Assembly (NCBI GenBank): GCA_937873255.1
Contig: CALMVM010000031.1
Coordinates: 5,060-10,807 of the forward strand
Length of the DNA: 5,748 bases
From: an uncultured Verrucomicrobiota bacterium
GTDB taxonomy: Bacteria; Verrucomicrobiota; Verrucomicrobiia; Chthoniobacterales; SZAS-18
Direction: 5' to 3'
Shown: piece after piece, positions 1 to 5,748 of the stretch
Numbering within the stretch: position 1 is the first letter of the stretch
Layout: each line of letters opens with the position of its first letter
Notes under the pieces: model-generated
Seen by the model: only the letters and a program-made list of their open reading frames with translations
The model's database searches: none
Told to the model about the DNA's origin: nothing
Translations under genes and position numbers: made by a program

Positions 1-12
1 GGTCCCACCGCC

Positions 13-3000
13 GTGCATTCCCCCGTCGCCCAACCGCTGCTCGACGACGAGGCCCGGCGCACGTTCGTCGAATCGCTCGACGAAAATTTCTGCGTGTCCG
101 CCGGGGCGGGAGTCGGCAAGACCACCGCCATCACGCGGCGCATTGCCAACCTCGCCCTGCGCCGGCACCAGGAGGGCAACGTCCTGTCGCGTCTGGTCGT
201 CGTGACGTACGCCAAGCTCGCCGCCGAAGAATTGCGCGTGCGCACCCGCGACCTCGTCCTCGAACACCTCGACAAGAGCGCGCACGGCCGCCAGAACCTG
301 CTCACCGATCTGCGCGGCGCGTTTTTCGGTACGATCCACAGTTTTTGCTTAAAGCTCATCCGCGAGCAGGGCCGGTTCCTCGGTCTTCCCGAAACCGTCG
401 ACCTGCTGGAAGACCGCGACGAAAACGTCCTCTGGGAACGCTTCTGCGAAGGCGGCGCGGTCGACGCGCTCGAATTGCCGCCGCACCTTCTTGAGCGGGT
501 CAGCCGGCATTTGAGTTTCGAGCAGTTACTTTCCCTCGCGCGCTCGATGGGACCAGAGGTGTCCGAGGCATCCGGCGTTTTCCGGCCGGCGGACGAACCG
601 CCCACACTCGATTTTGCCCCCGCGCTGGACGACGACGGTGGCCGGTCGAAGGACAAGACGCGCGAACACCAGCGGAATCTCCGGGCGTGGCTGAAGGAAT
701 TCGAAGGTGGTGCGCCGTTTCTCGAATTGCCCGAATACTCCGGCGGCAGCAAAACGTTCCTCGCCGCCGTGGCGGCGGCGGTCGAACCTTACGCGCGCTG
801 GCTCAACGAGGCCGCTGGCGCGCTGGCGGTGCGCATCGCGCGGGCATTCCGCGATCATCGTCTTGGCAAAGGGCTCATGACGTACCGCGACCAGATCTTT
901 TGGTGCCGCCGGCTCGTGGAGGAACCCGCCGTGCTCGCGCGGCTGCGGGCGCGGGGCTACCGCGTGGTTCTCGACGAGGCGCAGGACACCGACGCCGACA
1001 TGTTTGCCATTCTCACGGAAATCACCCGTCCCGAAGGCGCGACGCCGGGAACGTGGCCAGAGCAGGACGACGCGCCCGGTCCGGTCCCGGGGCGGTTCTC
1101 GTTCGTCGGCGACGACCAGCAGGCGATCTACAGCGAACGCGCCAACCTCGCCGTCTACCGGCGCTACATCGAGGCGTTCAAGCAGGGGCACGGCGGCCGG
1201 CACCTGGAATTTTCCGTGACGATGCGCTGCCCCCGGAAGGTGATCGACGTGGTCAACGCCGTGTTCGCCGATGGCCGACTAACGCAGTCCTTCGTCGAGT
1301 TCCGCCGCCTCTCGCCCCGTCCGCAGTGCCCGGAGGGTGCCGCGTGGCGTCTGGACCTCCCCGCGCCGGACGCGGCGGAAGGTCGCGCGAACCTCGACAC
1401 CCGGATCACGCACGAATGCCGGCAGTTGGCGGATTTCCTCGTCTCGCAAGGGCGCGAGGGACTCGGCATCGTTCATTGGTCCGAGGTCGCGGTGATCGCC
1501 CCGCGCGTGCGTTGGCTGGAGACGGCGGCGGCGGCCTTTGCCGAACGCGGGCTGCCGGGCCACCTGCTCTCGCAAAAACGCATCGCGCGCGAGTTGGCGC
1601 GCCACAGTTGGCCGGCGGCGTTGTTCCACGTGCTGGTGCATCCGTGGGATCGGTTCGAGTTGATCGGCGTGCTGCGGGAGATTTTCGCGGTGTCGGACGT
1701 GGACCTCGCCCGGCTGCACCGCCATTCGGTCGCGGTCGGCGGGCCGGGACTGAGTTTCTGGCCGCAGGTTCCGCCGCCCGCGCGCGCGGGCGGCAAACAC
1801 GGCCCCGTGCCGTCCACGCGTCTGCGGCACGCGTTGGAACTCCTGCACGAACTGCGCCGGTCATTCCCGGTGGACGCGCCGGGACAGGGCGGTTATTCCC
1901 GGCGGCTGACCACGGGCGACGATTGCGGCACGCTCAGCCGTTACGTGGAAATGGTCTTGCGCAAGACCGCCTTGGCTGCACGCCTGCAAACCGTCGGCGA
2001 ATCTCCCGCCGCGCTGGACGGCCTGCGCGCGCGGGCGTTGGGCGCGGAGTGTGCGGGCCTGACTCTGCGGGCGTGGGTGCGCGGGCTCGTGGAGGCGCTC
2101 GAACAGCCTGTGCCGCTCGAAGACAGCGGCCGCGACGCCGTCCAGTTCCTGACCTGCCTGAAGGCGAAGGGCCTGGAATGGCCGGTGGTGATCCCCCTCG
2201 GCCTTGGGTGCGAGATCCGCGAACGTCCACAGCCGTTCCCGCGCGTCGAACAGGGCGGGGGAAAAACGCAGGTCCATTTCAGCAGCGTCACCTTGGACCC
2301 GCAGGTGCGCGACGAACGCAAGCAGCGCAACGCGGAGGAGTTTCAACGCATGCTTTACGTCACTTTGACCCGTGCACGGCGTTTGCTCGTCGTGCCGGAC
2401 GGAGCCGGCCTCCACCCGGGGCAGATGCCCAATTTCCTCGGGCTGGCGCGCTGGGACCAGCTCGATTCATCCAGTTTGCTCGACCCGCCCGCGCCCGCGC
2501 TGCGCACGGAAGCCGATCCATCGGCCGTCGACGGCGACACCGATCCGGGCCCGCCCTTTTTCGAGGAAAACAAACGCCGCCTCACCCGTGCGGCGGCGAT
2601 TTCCCAACAGGTCCCGCGACGCGTGCTCCCGTCGGGGCTCGTTCACGCCAAAGTCGGACCCACCCCGGAAGCGCACACCGATCTCCGCGAAATTGATGCG
2701 CATGGCCAGAGCGCCGACTCCGAGGACGACCGGTTGCTGGCGGCCGAGGAGGCGGGATTATTCGAGGGCAGCGCCGACGAACCGCTCGCCGGGATCGGCG
2801 GCATCGATTACGGCAACTGGTGGCACGCCGTGCTCGAACGCTACCCCTGGAAAGCCGCGCTCGAAGCGGAGCGCGAGGAATACCTCCGCGACCAGCGCGC
2901 GCGCATCGCGGCGTCGGTCGCCTGGACCTCGCGCGCGGCGGAGGAATTGCAACGCTTCACCGCGAGCGAGGCGCACCGGGAGTTTCTCACGGACGGTGAG

Positions 3001-3303
3001 ATCTTCCTGCCCGAGATGCCTTTCTCCCACCCGCGCCATGCCGAGGAATGGATGGAGGGCATCATGGACCTCGTCGTGCTCACCCGGGACGGCGGAAAGT
3101 TGTGGATCGTCGATTGGAAGACGGACCGCCGTCGTCCGTCCGACGCCAGCGACGCGGCGTTTCTGAAGCGGCTGTCCGCGAAATACGCGCCGCAATTGCA
3201 AGCGTACGCGGAAGTGTTCTCGCGCGGGGTGGGGCGGCCGGTGGATCGACTGCTCATCTATTCGACCGCGCTCGGTGAAACCGTGCGAGTTCCGACGCCC
3301 TGA
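13..3303 (+). CDS. AddA/RecB-like UvrD-family helicase with C-terminal PD-(D/E)XK nuclease
   Basis: This 1096-residue protein is probably an ATP-driven DNA helicase and nuclease that resects double-strand breaks for RecA-dependent repair, normally paired with an AddB-type subunit (family knowledge). Superfamily 1 motifs occur in order: Walker A AGAGVGKT (30-37), motif Ia VVVTYAKLAAEEL (62-74), GTIHSFC (106-112), Walker B DEAQDTD (321-327), motif III VGDDQQAIYSER (365-376), the motif IV arginine (R405), motif V KAKGLEW (717-723) and motif VI LYVTLTRAR (781-789). After a Pro/acidic linker (about 820-925) comes a RecB-type nuclease: GNWWH (H938), GIMD (D1019), VDWKT (D1034, K1036) and QLQAY (Q1061, Y1065). 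All expected catalytic residues are present, so both activities look intact. No iron-sulfur cysteine cluster is visible. Two oddities are the lack of a Q-motif glutamine and a leucine in place of the usual motif V histidine. The GTG start suits the distance to Walker A, but it has no Shine-Dalgarno and the frame is open to position 1, so the start may lie upstream. An upstream AddB partner is expected but unseen. Confidence 0.93.
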   Translation: MHSPVAQPLLDDEARRTFVESLDENFCVSAGAGVGKTTAITRRIANLALRRHQEGNVLSRLVVVTYAKLAAEELRVRTRDLVLEHLDKSAHGRQNLLTDLRGAFFGTIHSFCLKLIREQGRFLGLPETVDLLEDRDENVLWERFCEGGAVDALELPPHLLERVSRHLSFEQLLSLARSMGPEVSEASGVFRPADEPPTLDFAPALDDDGGRSKDKTREHQRNLRAWLKEFEGGAPFLELPEYSGGSKTFLAAVAAAVEPYARWLNEAAGALAVRIARAFRDHRLGKGLMTYRDQIFWCRRLVEEPAVLARLRARGYRVVLDEAQDTDADMFAILTEITRPEGATPGTWPEQDDAPGPVPGRFSFVGDDQQAIYSERANLAVYRRYIEAFKQGHGGRHLEFSVTMRCPRKVIDVVNAVFADGRLTQSFVEFRRLSPRPQCPEGAAWRLDLPAPDAAEGRANLDTRITHECRQLADFLVSQGREGLGIVHWSEVAVIAPRVRWLETAAAAFAERGLPGHLLSQKRIARELARHSWPAALFHVLVHPWDRFELIGVLREIFAVSDVDLARLHRHSVAVGGPGLSFWPQVPPPARAGGKHGPVPSTRLRHALELLHELRRSFPVDAPGQGGYSRRLTTGDDCGTLSRYVEMVLRKTALAARLQTVGESPAALDGLRARALGAECAGLTLRAWVRGLVEALEQPVPLEDSGRDAVQFLTCLKAKGLEWPVVIPLGLGCEIRERPQPFPRVEQGGGKTQVHFSSVTLDPQVRDERKQRNAEEFQRMLYVTLTRARRLLVVPDGAGLHPGQMPNFLGLARWDQLDSSSLLDPPAPALRTEADPSAVDGDTDPGPPFFEENKRRLTRAAAISQQVPRRVLPSGLVHAKVGPTPEAHTDLREIDAHGQSADSEDDRLLAAEEAGLFEGSADEPLAGIGGIDYGNWWHAVLERYPWKAALEAEREEYLRDQRARIAASVAWTSRAAEELQRFTASEAHREFLTDGEIFLPEMPFSHPRHAEEWMEGIMDLVVLTRDGGKLWIVDWKTDRRRPSDASDAAFLKRLSAKYAPQLQAYAEVFSRGVGRPVDRLLIYSTALGETVRVPTP

Positions 3304-3306
3304 CCG

Positions 3307-3324
3307 GGCAAGCGTTAAGCTGCC
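3307..3324. terminator. weak hairpin at the convergent gene junction
   Basis: The helicase and ATPase genes end tail to tail with 11 bp between their stop codons. The sequence GGC-a-AGC, loop gttaa, GCTGCC can fold into a 6-bp stem with one bulged A. It overlaps the last codons of the - strand gene. No T-run follows on either strand, so an intrinsic terminator is doubtful. Transcripts may end by Rho or read into the opposing gene. Confidence 0.2.
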
Positions 3325-3758
3325 TGCGTGGAATGATCGACGCCGTTCGACGGCGCGCGGACGAGCGACTTGACGAGCACGAGTTCCGTTCCCTTGGGCC
3401 GGCGCAAATAATATGCGTTGTCGAACGCACGCCGGATGAGGTGCAACCCCAAACCTCCCGGCCGCACGACCTCCAAGGCGCGCCCGTTCATCTGGCCGGG
3501 GTCGGACGCGAGACCGTAGTCGCGCAGCCGGCAACGCACCACGCCCTCGGCGCATTCGAGCTTCAGGCGCATGAGTTGGTCGGGCGCGTTGCCGTATGCG
3601 TAGCGGATGACGTTCGTGCAGGCTTCGTCGAGACCGAGCACCATCAGTTCCATCAACGCTTCGCTGCAACCCTGCTCCGTCAGAAACTCGCGCACGAAAC
3701 GGCGCACCAGCGACAGGTTGCCGGCGTGGCTGCAAAACTCGATCTCGCGGGAGGTCAT
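3315..3758 (-). CDS. RsbW/SpoIIAB-type ATP-binding protein (HATPase_c_2), putative serine kinase/anti-sigma factor
   Basis: This 147-residue cytoplasmic protein consists of a single GHKL ATPase domain with the size and layout of RsbW/SpoIIAB. Such kinases bind a sigma factor or other target and phosphorylate a STAS-domain antagonist (family knowledge). The Bergerat fold motifs are complete: N-box LGLDEACTNVIRYAYG (41-56) with E45 as likely catalytic base and N49 as Mg ligand, G1 RDYG (79-82), G2 GGLGL (101-105) and G3 KGTEL (122-126). Kinase activity is therefore plausible. The ATG at 3758 is chosen because homologues begin just before the IEF strand and helix 1 seen here. It lies 43 bp after the phosphatase stop, so the two genes are probably one transcript. 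No Shine-Dalgarno precedes it. An in-frame GTG at 3809 would overlap the phosphatase stop and add 17 Pro/Ala/Arg-rich residues. The open frame runs to 3926, but that extension lies inside the phosphatase C-terminus. The sigma factor or other target is unknown. Confidence 0.88.
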   Translation of the reverse strand: MTSREIEFCSHAGNLSLVRRFVREFLTEQGCSEALMELMVLGLDEACTNVIRYAYGNAPDQLMRLKLECAEGVVRCRLRDYGLASDPGQMNGRALEVVRPGGLGLHLIRRAFDNAYYLRRPKGTELVLVKSLVRAPSNGVDHSTQAA

Positions 3759-3801
3759 TCGAGGAGCCGCCGGCCGCGCGCGGACAGGAGCGGGGGGAAG
3801 T

Positions 3802-5124
3802 TCATGCACGGAATCCGAAGGCCAGCAGGGTAAGGTCGTCCTGCGGGGGAGAGTCGCCCCGGTGAGAGGCTTCTCCGTGCGATAGTGTTGCCACAACTTC
3901 ATGGGGACTGGCAAACGCTTTCTCAAGCAGACGCCGTGCCCCGATGGAGCCGAGCTGGGTGCCTTCGTCGACGGAACTGCGGCTGTCCGTCAACCCGTCC
4001 GTGTAAAACGCGAGCCAGTCGCCGGGTGCGAGCGACGCGGCGCTCGACGCGTAGTTCGCGCGCGGCAAAATGGCCATCGGCGGTCCGCTGGCGACCGGGA
4101 GTTCCTCCGACCCGCCGGCGCGGACGGCCCACGGCGTGCAGTGCCCGGCGCTGGCGGTTTCCACCTGCCGCAGCGAGGGAACGATCCTTCCGACGATGGC
4201 CGTGACAAACAGCCCCCGCAGCGAGCGGCGGCAGAGGTTTTCGTTCCAGCGCGACAGGATTTCCGCCGGGCTGATCCCGGGAGCGAGGATCAACCGCAGG
4301 ATGCTCAGGGATTGCGCCATCAACAGCGCGGCGGGGACGCCTTTGCCCGCCACGTCGCCGACCACGAAGTACAACTCGTCCGGCCCGACCTCGAAGACAT
4401 CGTAGAAATCGCCGCCGACATCCATCGCCGGGCGGTACTGCGCGGCGAATTCCAGATCCGGCCTGATCGGCAGCGCGGCGGGCAGGAAGTTTTTCTGGAT
4501 TTCCGTGGCGATGGACATCTCCTGCTCGAAGCGTGCCCGGCGGCGTTGTTCTTCGAGGAATCGCAGCTTCTCGATGGCGGTCGCGGCGAGGTTGGCGAAG
4601 GATTCGAGCGCATCCTGGTCGGCCGCGTCGAAGCTCGGCCGGTTTTCGCCGATGGGATTGATGACCTGAAGCACGCCAATCGGTTTGCCGCGCCGGCAGA
4701 GCGGCACGCACAACAGCGCGCGTGTGCGGTAGCCGGTCTTGCGATCCACGCCGGGATAAAACCGCGCGTCGGCGTAGGCGTCCGGGATCAACGCGCTCTC
4801 GCCGTGCTCGAACACCCACCCGGCGACCGAACCCGTCCGCGGCACGGCCTGGTGCGCGGAAGTGACCTCGCCGTCCACCGAACGCGCGACGACCAGGCGC
4901 AACTCGCCGCTGGGCTCGTCGAGGAGGATCAGACCGCTGCCCTCCGCGCGCATCACGCGCCGGGCCACGTCCATGATCTCGGTCAGGAGTTCGTGGTAGT
5001 CCGTGATGGCGTTGATGAGCGTGCTGACCTCCACGAGACCCTTGTAGAGGACCAGCAATTCCTCCGTGGAACGGCAATCGCCGGCCGGCGGCGACGCGGG
5101 AGGAACGGCTTCGGAGACAGGCAT
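3802..5124 (-). CDS. GAF-domain SpoIIE/RsbU-type PP2C serine phosphatase
   Basis: This 440-residue cytoplasmic signalling phosphatase probably dephosphorylates a phospho-STAS antagonist in a partner-switching circuit (family knowledge plus inference). A short N-terminal helix leads into a GAF sensor (about 40-190), including TRALLCVPL (134-142) and GVLQVINP (150-157). A signalling helix follows (about 188-215, EQEMSIATEIQKNFLP), the usual linker in RsbU-like enzymes. The PP2C domain spans about 225-438. Its metal-binding acidic residues are in VGGDFYD (D239), GDVAGKG (D257), YTDGLTD (D376) and QDDLTLL (D429, D430), so catalysis looks intact. The usual AGHNPP loop reads AGHCTP (326-331). No membrane segment or receiver domain is seen, so the signal is probably a soluble ligand or a protein contact at the GAF domain. 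The start at 5124 has a good Shine-Dalgarno, AAGGAAG, six bases upstream. The frame stays open to 5730, but that part is antisense to the divergent secreted-protein gene and shows no domain. The kinase gene follows downstream on the same strand. Confidence 0.93.
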   Translation of the reverse strand: MPVSEAVPPASPPAGDCRSTEELLVLYKGLVEVSTLINAITDYHELLTEIMDVARRVMRAEGSGLILLDEPSGELRLVVARSVDGEVTSAHQAVPRTGSVAGWVFEHGESALIPDAYADARFYPGVDRKTGYRTRALLCVPLCRRGKPIGVLQVINPIGENRPSFDAADQDALESFANLAATAIEKLRFLEEQRRRARFEQEMSIATEIQKNFLPAALPIRPDLEFAAQYRPAMDVGGDFYDVFEVGPDELYFVVGDVAGKGVPAALLMAQSLSILRLILAPGISPAEILSRWNENLCRRSLRGLFVTAIVGRIVPSLRQVETASAGHCTPWAVRAGGSEELPVASGPPMAILPRANYASSAASLAPGDWLAFYTDGLTDSRSSVDEGTQLGSIGARRLLEKAFASPHEVVATLSHGEASHRGDSPPQDDLTLLAFGFRA

Positions 5125-5130
5125 GGCGGA

Positions 5131-5137
5131 CTTCCTT
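5131..5137 (-). promoter_or_regulatory. Shine-Dalgarno of the phosphatase gene
   Basis: On the - strand this reads AAGGAAG, six bases before the ATG at 5124. It is the only clear ribosome binding site in the window. It decides the start against the much longer upstream open frame. Confidence 0.7.
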
Positions 5138-5199
5138 GGACCCTGTCTGGTTACACCACCGGCCATGGGCAGCGCAAGCCAAACGCCATCCGGCCCGGT

Positions 5200-5213
5200 T
5201 TGACGAACGTCAA
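5200..5213. repeat. inverted repeat TTGACG-AA-CGTCAA in the divergent intergenic region
   Basis: Two perfect 6-bp arms are separated by AA. They sit between the divergent phosphatase gene (start 5124) and secreted-protein gene (start 5269), 76 bp and 55 bp from the respective start codons. Each arm reads TTGACG, five of six matches to a -35 hexamer, on opposite strands. It could be a dimeric regulator's operator, overlapping promoters, or chance. The flanking bases do not extend the symmetry. Confidence 0.5.
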
Positions 5214-5228
5214 TCGCCGTCGAATTTT
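5200..5228 (+). promoter_or_regulatory. candidate sigma-70-like promoter for the secreted-protein gene
   Basis: TTGACG (5200-5205) is followed after 17 bp by AATTTT (5223-5228). The latter keeps A at the second and T at the last -10 position but matches only three of six overall. It would give a leader of roughly 35 bases before the ATG at 5269. The spacing is ideal and the -10 weak. On the opposite strand, the mirrored TTGACG has only GATGGC at the same spacing, so a promoter for the phosphatase gene there is less convincing. Confidence 0.3.
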
Positions 5229-5268
5229 TTAGTGGCGTGCCGCGTCTCACGCTCGCAATCTTCCCCGT

Positions 5269-5748
5269 ATGAATAAGCCTCTGCTGTCCGTGCTGACCGC
5301 CGGTTTGCTCGCTTTCACCGCGTCGCAAAGCACTGCCGCCGACGACGCCACGGCGTATTCCGCGCTCCGGGTGATGGGCAAGGCGCTCGGCGACGACACG
5401 ATCAGCCGCGTGGTCGAAGTGAGCGGACGCGGCGGCAAGCCGCAGCCACAGACCTGGCGGATCGTGATCCTCGACGGCGGAAAGAAAGCGCGCGAGATCA
5501 GCGTTGCAGGCGGCCGGGTCGTCTCGCAAAAGACGGTTGCGCCGACCGCGTTCAAGCCAATCCGCCTGACGGACCTGAACCTGGATTCCAGCGGAGCATT
5601 CGAGGCGGCGGACAAGGAAGCACGCAAAGCCAAGGTGCCGTTCACGGCGATTGATTACGCGTTGCGCGTCAACACCGCGTCCGGCAAACCGGTCTGGGAT
5701 CTCGAACTCTACAACGCCCAGCATGCCCACGTCGGCGGCGTCCGTCTG
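5269..5748 (+). CDS. secreted protein of unknown function with a possible PepSY-like region, truncated by the window edge
   Basis: The frame opens at ATG 5269 and stays open for 160 codons to the window end, so the C-terminus is missing. The first 24 residues form a classical Sec signal peptide: MNK, a hydrophobic stretch LLSVLTAGLLAF, then TASQSTAA with likely cleavage after residue 23 or 24. No lipobox cysteine is present. The export target is therefore the periplasm or outside. The mature part has a first block (30-98) with TWRIVILDGG (62-71). A second block (about 110-160) contains EARKAKVPFTAIDYALRV (117-134) and KPVWDLELYN (140-149), followed by VGGVRL. A helix followed by strands carrying the W-x-L-E-L pattern recalls PepSY domains, but the resemblance is loose. 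I do not recognise a specific family. No Shine-Dalgarno precedes the start. GC-rich third codon positions and the signal peptide favour this frame over the antisense open frame. It is divergent from the phosphatase gene. Confidence 0.75.
   Translation, partial: MNKPLLSVLTAGLLAFTASQSTAADDATAYSALRVMGKALGDDTISRVVEVSGRGGKPQPQTWRIVILDGGKKAREISVAGGRVVSQKTVAPTAFKPIRLTDLNLDSSGAFEAADKEARKAKVPFTAIDYALRVNTASGKPVWDLELYNAQHAHVGGVRL

Noticed and set aside
687..2696. 669-codon + strand open frame inside the helicase gene
   Set aside because: It is a shifted frame of the helicase gene, very rich in Arg, Gly and Ala with no recognisable domain. High GC content removes stop codons and creates such frames.
2758..3735. 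325-codon - strand open frame spanning the helicase end and the kinase gene
   Set aside because: It overlaps two genes with strong motif evidence and has a shadow-like Arg-rich translation.
3901..5232. 443-codon + strand open frame antisense to the phosphatase
   Set aside because: The opposite strand encodes a complete GAF-PP2C protein with all motifs. The antisense translation has no domain and an Arg/Asp-rich composition.
5235..5252. GCGTG/CACGC inverted repeat with an 8-base loop in the leader of the secreted-protein gene
   Set aside because: The arms are only 5 bp in GC-rich DNA, with no T-run and no match to a known riboswitch or operator. Chance is a sufficient explanation.
5125..5730. 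202-residue N-terminal extension of the phosphatase frame
   Set aside because: A good Shine-Dalgarno supports the start at 5124, and the extension is antisense to a gene with a convincing signal peptide. It has no recognisable domain.
1..5748. CRISPR arrays, tRNA/rRNA genes, insertion sequences, attachment sites
   Set aside because: No regularly spaced repeats, no RNA gene sequences, no transposase motifs and no terminal inverted repeats were seen by eye on either strand.

Overview
The window is GC-rich DNA from a bacterium. Coding density is high, Shine-Dalgarno signals are mostly weak or absent, and three of the four genes match known families. A GAF-PP2C phosphatase next to an RsbW-type ATPase, plus a RecB/AddA-type nuclease-helicase, would fit Verrucomicrobiota, Acidobacteriota, Planctomycetota or similar phyla. 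That placement is inference. No rRNA, tRNA or other taxonomic marker is present.

Layout, left to right. (1) Positions 13-3303, + strand: a large UvrD/RecB-like protein with a superfamily 1 helicase and a C-terminal PD-(D/E)XK nuclease. It resembles the AddA subunit of the end-resection machinery that feeds homologous recombination. The left edge stays open in frame, so its true start may lie outside the window. (2) An 11-bp tail-to-tail junction. (3) Positions 5124 down to 3315, - strand: a two-gene signalling unit. The first gene encodes a GAF-domain SpoIIE/RsbU-type serine phosphatase. The second encodes a small stand-alone GHKL ATPase of the RsbW/SpoIIAB anti-sigma-kinase type. (4) A 144-bp divergent intergenic region with a short perfect inverted repeat, TTGACG-AA-CGTCAA. 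It could place a -35-like hexamer on each strand or act as an operator. (5) Position 5269 to the right edge, + strand: the start of a secreted protein with a signal peptide and a possible PepSY-like region, cut by the window end.

Functionally, the phosphatase and kinase look like opposing arms of a partner-switching circuit, in which a STAS-domain antagonist is phosphorylated by the kinase and dephosphorylated by the PP2C enzyme. Neither the STAS protein nor a sigma factor is in the window, so the target is unknown. The helicase-nuclease is convergent with this unit and probably unrelated to it. I see no mobile element, CRISPR array, RNA gene or clear new system. The main points of interest are deviations in conserved helicase motifs, the missing antagonist and the inverted repeat between the divergent genes.
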